The notes: generated by a model from the letters alone, not told the origin. A DNA stretch of 9,882 nt from Chloroflexota bacterium (GCA_030550075.1 JAUQQB010000075.1:1-9882); one strand, 5' to 3'; positions 1 through 6,695 are shown, numbered from the stretch's first letter. Numbers and translations: made by a program.

Positions 1-19
1 CCGCAGACCTTCGGGCCCC

Positions 20-45
20 GGGGAGGGGGATGAAGGGGGGAGGGG
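20..45 (+). other. Candidate G-quadruplex motif
   Basis: Four G-tracts of at least four bases (20-23, 25-29, 35-40, 42-45) are separated by loops of 1, 5 and 1 bases, which is a canonical intramolecular G-quadruplex pattern. It lies just outside the 16-bp repeat, upstream of the first gene. Whether it folds or matters is unknown. It may simply be part of the flanking repeated element. Confidence 0.5.
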
Positions 46-73
46 CTCCTTGACTCCCCTTTCCATGAGATTT

Positions 74-89
74 ACTGCGTAAGTCCTAA
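74..89 (+). repeat. 16-bp inverted repeat, left copy
   Basis: The sequence actgcgtaagtcctaa is the exact reverse complement of 9851-9866. Identity stops abruptly on both sides of the 16 bases. A chance exact 16-mer match in a fragment of this size is very unlikely, so a shared element is the better explanation. Confidence 0.85.
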
Positions 90-130
90 AGGAGATTTCG
101 GGCCGCTGAACCAGCCTTCAAAGGCCCCAT

Positions 131-150
131 GGGGAGATGGGGAGATAGGG
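131..150 (+). repeat. Short G-rich tandem repeat upstream of first gene
   Basis: The unit ggggagat occurs twice head to tail (131-138, 139-146), followed by a degenerate agggag. It directly follows the palindrome ccccatgggg (125-134). It lies in the presumed 5' untranslated region, about 45 bases before the chosen start codon at 195. No function is assigned. Confidence 0.5.
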
Positions 151-184
151 AGTCATCCGGGTCATCGCTTAACCGAATCTGGAT

Positions 185-189
185 GGAGG
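185..189 (+). promoter_or_regulatory. Ribosome binding site deciding start at 195
   Basis: GGAGG sits five bases before ATG 195. In-frame ATGs at 129 and 183 lie upstream, but 129 follows the palindrome ccccatgggg with no Shine-Dalgarno. The 22 extra residues from that start show no family resemblance, so 195 is preferred. Confidence 0.65.
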
Positions 190-194
190 GAGCG

Positions 195-1424
195 ATGGAT
201 ATCTTTGCGAAGTGCCACGGATTCACCACCGCAAAAGAGGCAATGGCAGCCGGCTTCTACCCGTATTTCATCCCCCTGGACGACACCGAGGGGACGGAGG
301 TGGTTTACCAGGGGCGCCGCATCCTGATGTTTGGATCCAATAACTACCTGGGGTTGACCACCCATCCGAAAGTCAAAGAGGCGGCCATCGAAGCATTAAG
401 GCGGTATGGAACTTCATGTACGGGATCCCGCTTCTTGAATGGAACCCTGCGCCTGCATCGGGAGCTGGAGGAACGCCTGGCGGCCTTCGTCGGCAAGGAG
501 GCGGCACTGGTTTTCTCCACAGGTTACCAGACCAACCTGGGGACGATCTCCGCCCTGGTCGGGCGAGGGGATTACGTGGTCCTGGACAAAGAGGATCACG
601 CCAGCATCGTAGACGGCGCTCGCATGTCCATGGGAATCACCAAACGGTTCTCGCATAACGATATGGCGGCCCTGGAGCGACAGCTTGCATCCCTCCCGTC
701 GGAAGCCGGCAAGCTGGTGGTGGTGGATGGCGTCTACTCTATGGGTGGCGACATCGCTCCAGTGCCGCAGCTGGTGGAGGTCTGCCGCAAATACGGGGCG
801 CGGCTGATGGTCGATGATGCGCACTCGCTGGGAGTGCTCGGGCCGAACGGCCGGGGAACGGCGGCCCATTTCGGACTCACTGAACAGGTAGATCTCATCA
901 TGGGCACCTTCAGCAAATCCTTCGCCTCCATCGGCGGCTTCATCGCCGGGGATGAGCCGGTGATCCATTACATCCAGCACCACGCCCGTTCCCTGATCTT
1001 CAGCGCCAGCCTCCCCGCTCCGAACGTAGCCGCCGTGCTGGCGGCTCTTGAGGTCATGCTGGAGGAGCCTGAGCGGGTCCGGCGGGTGAATGAGATCGGT
1101 GCCAAAATGCGCTACGAGCTCAAGCGCCTGGGCTTCGATATCGGACCCAGTCAGACCCCTATCGTGCCGATCATCATTGGCGATGATATCCGGACCGCCC
1201 TGGCCTGGAAGGCCCTCTTTGAAGAAGGCGTCTACGTGAACTGTGTGGTGGGGCCGGCGGTTCCACCTGGGAAGCAGCTCCTGCGGACGTCCTATATGGC
1301 CACACATACCGATGAGCAATTGGAGCGTGGTGTGGAAATCTTCGAGCGGGTCGGGCGGGCGCTGGGGCTCATCAACCCCTCAACGGCCCATGTGGAAGAG
1401 CCTGCGCCCTCCACAGGCTCCTGA
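195..1424 (+). CDS. Serine palmitoyltransferase-like alpha-oxoamine synthase (PLP enzyme)
   Basis: A 409-residue fold-type I PLP enzyme of the alpha-oxoamine synthase family, whose members decarboxylatively condense an amino acid with an acyl-CoA. Visible residues are His135 (DHASIVDG, expected to stack on PLP), D207-D208-A209-H210 of the DDAH motif, the Schiff-base Lys241 in GTFSKSFASIGGF, and Arg364 in the PPGKQLLR segment, the usual substrate-carboxylate Arg. The N-terminal pattern (YPYF, then LMFGSNNYLGL), CTGSRFLNGTL and a C-terminal MATHT closely resemble Bacteroides-type serine palmitoyltransferase as I recall it. That would make 3-ketosphinganine from L-serine and palmitoyl-CoA in the cytosol. 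BioF (pimeloyl substrate), glycine C-acetyltransferase or a promiscuous enzyme cannot be excluded from sequence alone. It stands apart from the next gene by 313 bases and has no lipid gene next to it. Family is near certain; substrate is moderate. Confidence 0.9.
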   Translation: MDIFAKCHGFTTAKEAMAAGFYPYFIPLDDTEGTEVVYQGRRILMFGSNNYLGLTTHPKVKEAAIEALRRYGTSCTGSRFLNGTLRLHRELEERLAAFVGKEAALVFSTGYQTNLGTISALVGRGDYVVLDKEDHASIVDGARMSMGITKRFSHNDMAALERQLASLPSEAGKLVVVDGVYSMGGDIAPVPQLVEVCRKYGARLMVDDAHSLGVLGPNGRGTAAHFGLTEQVDLIMGTFSKSFASIGGFIAGDEPVIHYIQHHARSLIFSASLPAPNVAAVLAALEVMLEEPERVRRVNEIGAKMRYELKRLGFDIGPSQTPIVPIIIGDDIRTALAWKALFEEGVYVNCVVGPAVPPGKQLLRTSYMATHTDEQLERGVEIFERVGRALGLINPSTAHVEEPAPSTGS

Positions 1425-1463
1425 TCGCCCTCCATCTCAGCGCGCAGGGGTGAAAACGGCTGG

Positions 1464-1521
1464 CCCGCTTCTCTTTCCCCTCTCCCCGCGTTCTGAAGGC
1501 GTGGGGGAGAGGATAAGCGGG
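1464..1521 (+). repeat. Long inverted repeat; possible terminator or dispersed palindrome
   Basis: The outer arms are cccgctt (1464-1470) and aagcggg (1515-1521). The inner arms are cctctcccc (1479-1487) and ggggagagg (1504-1512), with a 16-base loop whose ends can pair further across one bulge. It starts 39 bases after the first gene's stop, so it could terminate that transcript, but no U-tract follows. The ggggagagg arm recurs in other non-coding parts of the window (1585, 9635), so a dispersed palindromic repeat is equally likely. Confidence 0.5.
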
Positions 1522-1584
1522 TTCATCCAAAGTACGAGTTAAAATGAGGGTAGAGATTCCGCTGCCGGCCCTTTTTGGAACATT

Positions 1585-1595
1585 GGGGAGAGGGG
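1585..1595 (+). repeat. Purine arm ggggagagggg, alternative pairing partner
   Basis: This 11-base sequence is an exact reverse complement of 1477-1487 (cccctctcccc). It can therefore compete with 1504-1512 for the same pyrimidine arm. It belongs to the same purine-rich repeat theme as 1504-1512 and 9635-9643. Confidence 0.5.
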
Positions 1596-1724
1596 TGTGA
1601 TGTCTTCAGTGAGCCGTCCCACCAGCGGGCGCTTTTTCCCTTTCCCATGGCTCCAGGGGCTTCATAGACCTCTTGCGCCCAGGCCAGCAGCTGGAGCGGT
1701 GACGAAATCGGGCAGACTTGCTCT

Positions 1725-1729
1725 GGAGG
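1725..1729 (+). promoter_or_regulatory. Ribosome binding site deciding fmdB start
   Basis: GGAGG lies eight bases before ATG 1738. This start gives the usual FmdB N-terminus MPLYEY, so the longer frame beginning at 1597 is rejected. Confidence 0.7.
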
Positions 1730-1737
1730 CATTGGGC

Positions 1738-1965
1738 ATGCCGCTTTATGAATATCTGTGTCGGGATTGTGGCGCGAAATTTGAGCTCCTGCGGGGGATC
1801 GCTCAGGCGGATGATCCGGCCCCATGCACGGAGTGCGGCAGCACCCGGACCGGCCGGCTAATCTCCCTTTTCGCCGCCATCAGCGATGGGAAGATGGTGG
1901 CCGGCTCCACGGGTTGCGCGGCTTGCTCTTCCCATAGCTGCGCCTCGTGCGGGCTGCACGGATGA
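1738..1965 (+). CDS. FmdB-family zinc ribbon protein
   Basis: A 75-residue protein of the FmdB/CxxC_CxxC_SSSS zinc-ribbon family. It begins with the hallmark MPLYEYLCRDC. Cys8, Cys11, Cys30 and Cys33 form the zinc-ribbon knuckles. A second cluster, Cys60, Cys63, Cys68 and Cys71 (C-x2-C-x4-C-x2-C in a Ser/His-rich tail), is compatible with another metal site. Family members were named after a putative regulator of formamidase or amide metabolism, but no biochemical role is established for most of them. The stop codon overlaps the next gene's likely ATG (ATGA, 1962-1965), which suggests translational coupling. Length is typical for the family. Confidence 0.88.
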   Translation: MPLYEYLCRDCGAKFELLRGIAQADDPAPCTECGSTRTGRLISLFAAISDGKMVAGSTGCAACSSHSCASCGLHG

Positions 1966-2732
1966 AAGGGATTCACCCCATGGGGAGGAAGCTCGATCGT
2001 ATAGCCAGCCGGAAGAGGAAGCTCGTTTCAGGTTGTTGTTCGGACCTCTGGAGGGCGGCAGGGCCAGGGATCGGGCTTGTGTTGGTCGGCCTCTTCGGGC
2101 TGTTGTGGTTCGATCTCGCGAGAGCACAGGGCGATTTTCAGGCCCAAGTGATCTCCCCCTCGCGAGATCAGCCGGTCTGGGGCACTGTGGATATCGTGGG
2201 GGTCGCCACCCACCCGAATTTCGCCAAGTACGATATGGCCATCCTGGACGCCCAGGATTTCACGAAAGAGTGGCGCTGGCTGGTTCAGGGCCGCCCGGTC
2301 CGGGCGGACACCCCCACGGTGTTGGCCACGTGGGATACCCGGCTCTTCCCCGATGGGGAGTACGTGATCCTGGTCCGCGTGTGGGATCAAGGCGGGGGCT
2401 TCCGGGATTTCCTCTTCGGGCCATATCGGGTCGCGAACGCCCAGCCGACGCCTACCCCTACGGAAGTCGCAGCCCCGACCATTGAGCCGGAACCGACCGG
2501 CCCGTTCGTGATCACCCCGACCGTTCAGATTGAGCTCCCCCCCACGGCCACCCCGGGTCCAACCGCTACGCCGATTCCGGGCATTGGGCAGACTCCGATG
2601 AGGGACAGCCTGGGATTCGAGGATCTCCTGGATGCCTTTTTCGCCGGAGTCCGATGGACGTTCATCCTCTTCGGGGTCTGGGGAAGCATCCTGATCCTCC
2701 GCTGGGGATGGCGCCAGTGGCGCCATCGTTAA
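1962..2732 (+). CDS. Membrane-anchored protein with extracellular Ig-like domain (hypothetical)
   Basis: A 256-residue protein of unknown function. Residues 8-31 are basic, and a hydrophobic stretch at about 34-53 ends in ARAQ-GD, so it is a signal peptide or first membrane segment. Residues about 60-160 look like a beta-sandwich Ig-like domain: ISPSRDQPVWGTVDIVG, an ATHPNFAKYDMAI strand, then ATWDTRLFPDGEYVILVRV. I recall this domain style from extracellular proteins of Anaerolineae. A Pro/Thr-rich linker with PTPTPT runs from about 161 to 212, and a C-terminal membrane helix (FILFGVWGSILILRW) ends in a basic RQWRHR tail. The likely topology has the Ig domain outside the cell. Start 1962 is chosen for its ATGA overlap with fmdB; ATG 1980, preceded by aaaggga, is a real alternative (250 residues). 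A ligand-binding or wall-associated role is only a guess. Confidence 0.8.
   Translation: MKGIHPMGRKLDRIASRKRKLVSGCCSDLWRAAGPGIGLVLVGLFGLLWFDLARAQGDFQAQVISPSRDQPVWGTVDIVGVATHPNFAKYDMAILDAQDFTKEWRWLVQGRPVRADTPTVLATWDTRLFPDGEYVILVRVWDQGGGFRDFLFGPYRVANAQPTPTPTEVAAPTIEPEPTGPFVITPTVQIELPPTATPGPTATPIPGIGQTPMRDSLGFEDLLDAFFAGVRWTFILFGVWGSILILRWGWRQWRHR
2707..2727 (+). other. Perfect 9-bp hairpin across the 3' end of the Ig-like protein gene
   Basis: gatggcgcc (2707-2715) and ggcgccatc (2719-2727) are perfect arms with a three-base loop (agt), ending two bases before the TAA stop at 2730. The codons read GWRQWRHR, so the structure is embedded in coding sequence. No U-run follows. It could slow ribosomes, protect the message end or act as a weak transcript punctuation before sbcD. 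It may also be a codon coincidence. Confidence 0.5.
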
Positions 2733-2739
2733 GGGCGAA

Positions 2740-2754
2740 GGGGAACGGATCCCC
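2740..2754 (+). other. Small hairpin in the gap before sbcD
   Basis: gggga (2740-2744) pairs with tcccc (2750-2754) around a five-base loop. It lies in the 66-base gap between the Ig-like gene and sbcD. It is short and lacks a U-tract, so it is a poor candidate for a strong terminator. Read-through into sbcD seems likely. Confidence 0.3.
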
Positions 2755-2798
2755 CTCTCTGACAAGCTTTCCATTTGCTTCGCTGGAGGAAATCGGTC

Positions 2799-4073
2799 AT
2801 GCCTGGGGAACCCATCCGGCTGCTTCACTTCGCGGATCTGCACATCGGCATCGAGGCCTACGGTCAGATCGATCCTCAGACCGGCTTGAACCGGCGGGTG
2901 GTCGACTTCCTGCAGGCCTTCGATCACGTGGTGGAGCACGCGATCCGTGAGGAAGCGGATCTGGTTCTCTTCTGTGGCGATGCCTTCAAGAACCGGGATC
3001 CTTCCCCCACCCATTTGAGAGAGTTTGCCGCCCGCCTCCGCCGCTTGCTGGAAGCCGGGGTTCCGGTGTTTCTGCTGGTGGGCAATCACGATTTGCCGGG
3101 GATGGAGAAGCGAGCCACTCCCCTGGACATCTTCGGGGAGTTTCGGCCGTTATTGCGGGAAGGAGACCGCCTGATGGTTGGGCGTCGGGAGGCCGTGCAT
3201 CGGATTCGGACCCGCCGGGGTCTTCTTCAGCTGATTGCCATGCCTTTCCCGGTGCGGGCGCGGCTCCTGAAAGACGAGGCATGGAGGAACCTTCCCTCGG
3301 AGGAGCTGGATCATAAGCTCCGCGAAGCCCTTCACCTCTTATTGCAACGCGTGCTGGAAACGGAGATTGATTCAACCTTGCCGACGATCGTGGCGGGCCA
3401 TTTCTCCATTGAGGGAGCCACTTACGGTTCCGAACGTCAGGTGATGATGGGCTACGATGTGGTGCTGTCCCCCTCAATGTTTCAGCATCCGGCCATTGAC
3501 TATGTGGCCCTGGGCCACATCCACAAGCACCAGGCGGTGGGCAGCGGGAGCCCTCCGATCGTATATAGCGGGAGCGTGGAGCGGGTGGATTTCACGGAGG
3601 AGGAGGAGCCGAAGGGATTCTGCTGGGTCGAGGTGCAGCGGGGAAGGGCGCAATGGCGTTTCGTGGAGCTGCCTGCTCGCCCATTTAAGACGTTGTCTCT
3701 GGATCTCCGGAACGCTTCCGACCCGGAGATGACAGCCATCGCCCAGATTCGACGGGACGCCTCCTCGATTCGGGATGCCGTGGTGCGAGTGCACATGCGC
3801 ATCCGCCCGGAGCAGAAGGAGAGATTGCGGGAAGCGCGGCTGCGAGAGGAGTTGGAGAAGGCAGGCGCTTTCTATGTCTCCGGCATCCGAATGGAGAGGG
3901 AAGAGAGCAACCGTCCCCGCATCGCTCTCAGCGAGGTGGAACATCTTACCCCACTGGAGCTGGTGGATCGCTATCTGAGGTCTCTGAACCCTCCGCCGGA
4001 TTCGGAGCGGCGTGCCCGGTTGCTACGCGCAGCGGAACAACTCATGGCGGAACAGTTCGAAACGGAAGCGTGA
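2799..4073 (+). CDS. sbcD: SbcD, Mre11-type exonuclease subunit
   Basis: A 424-residue calcineurin-like metallophosphoesterase, the nuclease subunit of the SbcCD (Mre11-Rad50-like) complex. With SbcC it makes ATP-dependent 3'-5' exonuclease cuts and opens DNA hairpins and blocked ends. All phosphoesterase motifs are present: Asp13 and His15 (FADLHIG), Asp61 (CGDAF), Asn96-His97-Asp98 (GNHD), His201 (AGHF), and His240 and His242 (GHIHKH), which together build the two-metal site. Residues after about 290 form the capping and SbcC-binding region. The start at ATG 2799 follows GGAGG (2785-2789) and places FADLHIG near the N-terminus as in the family; the longer TTG 2775 start is rejected. The length matches E. 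coli SbcD and bacterial Mre11. The sbcC gene follows 32 bases later. Confidence 0.96.
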   Translation: MPGEPIRLLHFADLHIGIEAYGQIDPQTGLNRRVVDFLQAFDHVVEHAIREEADLVLFCGDAFKNRDPSPTHLREFAARLRRLLEAGVPVFLLVGNHDLPGMEKRATPLDIFGEFRPLLREGDRLMVGRREAVHRIRTRRGLLQLIAMPFPVRARLLKDEAWRNLPSEELDHKLREALHLLLQRVLETEIDSTLPTIVAGHFSIEGATYGSERQVMMGYDVVLSPSMFQHPAIDYVALGHIHKHQAVGSGSPPIVYSGSVERVDFTEEEEPKGFCWVEVQRGRAQWRFVELPARPFKTLSLDLRNASDPEMTAIAQIRRDASSIRDAVVRVHMRIRPEQKERLREARLREELEKAGAFYVSGIRMEREESNRPRIALSEVEHLTPLELVDRYLRSLNPPPDSERRARLLRAAEQLMAEQFETEA

Positions 4074-4095
4074 TCCGGTGCGAAGAATTCGCATG

Positions 4096-4100
4096 GGAGG
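4096..4100 (+). promoter_or_regulatory. Ribosome binding site deciding sbcC start
   Basis: GGAGG lies five bases before ATG 4106. A GTG at 4070 overlaps the sbcD stop in an overlap-style arrangement, but it would add 12 residues ahead of the conserved MELTRLELKNFLSY start. ATG 4106 is preferred. Confidence 0.65.
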
Positions 4101-4105
4101 GCGTG

Positions 4106-6655
4106 ATGGAGCTGACGCGATTGGAGCTGAAAAACTTCCTGAGCTACCGCGAGGCGGAGCTGGATTTCACGGGCTTGCACATGGCGGCCCTGGTGGGGCC
4201 CAACGGCGCGGGCAAAAGCAGCCTCCTGGATGCCATTACCTGGGCGCTATGGGGCGAAACCTCGCGTCATAAAAGAGGAGAGGGGGATCTTTTGATCCAT
4301 CGGGGGGAGAAGGAGGCCCGGGTGAGCCTGACCTTCCGGCTGGGAGAGGAGGTTTATCGGGTCACCCGGATCTTGCGGCGAGGGAAGGGGACCATGCTGG
4401 ATTTTCAGATGCTGGCGCCCCGCCACCGCGTCCTCTCCGGCTCGGGGGTCCAGGAAACTCAGAAGGAGATCCATAAGACGCTTCGAATCAGCTTCGATAC
4501 ATTCGTGAACTCCGCTTTCATTCGTCAGGGGCGCGCCGATGAGTTCACCACCAAGGAGCCAGGAAAGCGCAAAGAGATCCTGGCGGACATCCTGGAATTG
4601 GGTCAATGGGAGAAACTGGAGGACAGGGCCAGGAAGAAGATCGGCGAGATCAATCGGGAGCTGAGCAACCTGGAATGGCGGATTCAGGAGAACGAGCGGG
4701 AGCTTCAGCGACGGCCGGACTATGAGGCGGCCTTTCGACAGGCTTCGACGGAGCATCTGGCTCGGCAAGAGGAGCGGGAGATGGTGGAACGGGAGTGGGA
4801 GGCGTTACGTCGAGATGAGGAGCGGTTGCGCATGGTGCAGGAGCGGCTTCGGGAGCTGGAGGGGCAGCAAGGGGAAATCGAGCGCAATCTGACCCGCCTG
4901 ACCGAGCAGATCGCCCAGCTCCAGGATTCCTTGAGCCGCTGGCGGGAGCTGACAAGGCGTCGAGAGGCCATCATCGCGGCCTGGGAGGAACTGCAGCGAG
5001 CGCGGGAGGCTCTCACACAGATGGAAGAGGCCCACCGGGAGGCCAGCGCGCTGCAAGAGCGTCGCATGAAGTTAGAGAGCCGGATCGCTGAGGCTCGGGG
5101 GCGACTGGAGGGCGAGCGGCAACGACTGCAGGCGGAGATCGAGGCCATCACCGCTCGGGCCGCGCGCCAATCTGAGCTGGAAGCGGAAGCCTCAGACATC
5201 CGAAAGCAGTTAAACGAGCGGGCTGCGCTGGAGGAGGAGATCCGCGCCTTGAAGGAACAATCGCAGGCCTTACAGACCGAGCGGGGCGAGCGTCAAAACG
5301 AAAACCGGCGGCTTCATCAGGAGATGAAGGATCTGGAAGCCCGGATCCAGGCGATCTCGCGCATCGGCGCGGAATGCCCGACCTGCCGGCGTCCGCTTCC
5401 GGAGACCGAGCGGATACGCCTTCAGCAGGAATGGGAGCTGGAGGGTCGTCGTCGGGGCGATCGCTACCGGGAGAATCAAGCTCGCCTTCAGGCCATCGAT
5501 CAGGAGCAGAGCCGGCTGGAAGCCCAGGTCGAAGATCGAGAGCGCGCCCTGGAGAGGCTCTCCCGCCTGGAACTCCGCCTGGAGCATATCCATCAGGAGC
5601 TCAACGAGATCCAGAGGGAGCTGGATCTTCTGGAGGAACGGCGGCGGGCGCTGCAGGAGATCGAGCAGCGGCTCCAGGAAGATCGGGTGGCTCCGGAAGA
5701 ACAGGCGGCCCTTCAGGAAATCGACGCCGCCCTGAAAGTCCTGGGTTATGATGTGGAGACGCATCACGCCCTCCGGCGCCGGGTCCGCGAGCTGGAAGAA
5801 GCCGCGCGGGACTGGCATCGCCTTCAAGAAGCAGAGCAACGGATTCCCCAGGAGGAAGCATCCCTCCGGCATCTGGAGGAGATGCATCAGGCAGAGGTTG
5901 AGCGTCGGGAGCGTCTGCGGGAAGGGCAAAAACAGCTGGAGCTGGAAAAGAAAGAGCTGGAGGAGCGGTTGAAAGCCCTTCCGGAGATGCAGCAGAGGGT
6001 GGAGCAGGCGCGCCAGGCGGAGCGCGAGGCCCGGGATCGAATGACCCGGGCCCAGCAGCAGCTGGAAGCCTGCGATCGCCTGGAGGAGGAGCTCGCGGAT
6101 CTGCAGCGGAAGAAGACCCAGCTCGAAGAGGAGAAAGGCCTCTATAGCACCTTGATGGTGGCGTTCAGCAAGAACGGGATCCCTGCGATGATCATCGAGG
6201 GGATCCTTCCGGAGATCGAGGACGAGGCCAACCGGATTCTCCAGCGCCTCACCGATGGGCGGCTCACCGTGCGGTTCCGTTCCCAGCGGGAAACGAAGAG
6301 CGGCACGGTGCAGGAAACCCTGGACATCTTGATCTCCGATGAAGGGGAGGAGCGCCCTTACGAGTTCTTCTCCGGCGGTGAGAAGTTCCGGGTGGATTTC
6401 GCGATCCGCCTGGCCCTCTCCCGCGTCCTGGCCCGGCGCTCCGGGACTCCGTTGCGGTTGCTGGTAGTGGATGAGGGGTTCGGCTCTCAGGATCAGGCCG
6501 GACGGGAACGGCTGATCGAGGCCCTGAACGCCGTAAAGGATGAGTTCTCAACGGTTCTGATCATCTCTCATCTGGAGGAATTCCACGACGCCTTCCCGGT
6601 CCGAATCGAGGTTCGCAAGACTACAAATGGATCTCAGCTCCAGGTGGTGATGTAA
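4106..6655 (+). CDS. sbcC: SbcC, Rad50-type ATPase subunit
   Basis: An 849-residue SMC-like ATPase that clamps DNA and powers SbcD. Order along the protein: N-terminal ABC half with Walker A GPNGAGKSS (31-39, Lys37) and Q-loop Gln141 (FIRQGRADEF); a long Glu/Arg/Gln-rich heptad coiled coil (about 175-415); the zinc hook Cys424-Pro-Thr-Cys427; the returning coiled coil (about 435-675); and the C-terminal ABC half with signature FFSGGEKFR (754-762), where Ser756 completes the partner's ATP site, then Walker B LLVVDE with Asp789 and catalytic Glu790, and a D-loop around FGSQD. It is shorter than E. coli SbcC (about 1050 residues) and near archaeal Rad50 size, so its coils are short. It likely dimerises through the hook with shared zinc. 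It is encoded 32 bases after sbcD, surely in one operon. Confidence 0.96.
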   Translation: MELTRLELKNFLSYREAELDFTGLHMAALVGPNGAGKSSLLDAITWALWGETSRHKRGEGDLLIHRGEKEARVSLTFRLGEEVYRVTRILRRGKGTMLDFQMLAPRHRVLSGSGVQETQKEIHKTLRISFDTFVNSAFIRQGRADEFTTKEPGKRKEILADILELGQWEKLEDRARKKIGEINRELSNLEWRIQENERELQRRPDYEAAFRQASTEHLARQEEREMVEREWEALRRDEERLRMVQERLRELEGQQGEIERNLTRLTEQIAQLQDSLSRWRELTRRREAIIAAWEELQRAREALTQMEEAHREASALQERRMKLESRIAEARGRLEGERQRLQAEIEAITARAARQSELEAEASDIRKQLNERAALEEEIRALKEQSQALQTERGERQNENRRLHQEMKDLEARIQAISRIGAECPTCRRPLPETERIRLQQEWELEGRRRGDRYRENQARLQAIDQEQSRLEAQVEDRERALERLSRLELRLEHIHQELNEIQRELDLLEERRRALQEIEQRLQEDRVAPEEQAALQEIDAALKVLGYDVETHHALRRRVRELEEAARDWHRLQEAEQRIPQEEASLRHLEEMHQAEVERRERLREGQKQLELEKKELEERLKALPEMQQRVEQARQAEREARDRMTRAQQQLEACDRLEEELADLQRKKTQLEEEKGLYSTLMVAFSKNGIPAMIIEGILPEIEDEANRILQRLTDGRLTVRFRSQRETKSGTVQETLDILISDEGEERPYEFFSGGEKFRVDFAIRLALSRVLARRSGTPLRLLVVDEGFGSQDQAGRERLIEALNAVKDEFSTVLIISHLEEFHDAFPVRIEVRKTTNGSQLQVVM

Positions 6656-6695
6656 GGATGCTTCGGGGTCAGGTGGGCCACTCAGCCCTTACGAT

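Larger units (their letters stand above)
1..89. mobile_element. Putative insertion-sequence end, left side (partial)
   Basis: The segment ends in a 16-base sequence (74-89, actgcgtaagtcctaa) that is exactly repeated, inverted, at 9851-9866. Read inward from its tip it starts ttaggacttacgcagt, and both copies point away from the genes, as expected if each is the terminal inverted repeat of an element lying outside the window. The rest of the segment is purine-rich and holds no ORF. From memory, related 'taggacttacgca' tips occur in transposons of cyanobacteria and Chloroflexota, but I cannot verify the family. No transposase is in the window. The inner boundary is an inference. Confidence 0.4.
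1425..1737. other. 313-base non-coding gap between first gene and fmdB
   Basis: No convincing gene lies here. An in-frame extension of fmdB back to 1597 exists, but it is Pro/Arg-rich, lacks a Shine-Dalgarno and does not resemble the family. The first half holds the inverted repeat at 1464-1521 and a purine arm at 1585-1595. An AT-rich patch at 1538-1546 (gttaaaatg) could hold a -10 element (taaaat), but I find no acceptable -35 at 16-18 bases. Any fmdB promoter should lie here. Confidence 0.6.

Noticed and set aside
129..194. In-frame upstream extension of the first gene
   Set aside because: It adds 22 low-complexity residues from the ggggagat repeat, has no Shine-Dalgarno, and the family N-terminus fits ATG 195.
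414..1319. Minus-strand open frame of 301 codons
   Set aside because: It lies wholly inside the alpha-oxoamine synthase gene on the opposite strand and shows no recognisable motif.
2028..3089. Minus-strand open frame of 353 codons
   Set aside because: It runs antisense across the Ig-like gene and the start of sbcD, has Arg/Gly/Pro-rich composition typical of GC-rich shadow frames, no domain signature, and conflicts with two strong plus-strand genes.
4247..5929. Several long minus-strand frames inside sbcC
   Set aside because: They arise from the repetitive Glu/Arg/Gln codons of the coiled coil read antisense, giving Ser/Arg- or Leu/Gln/Pro-rich products.
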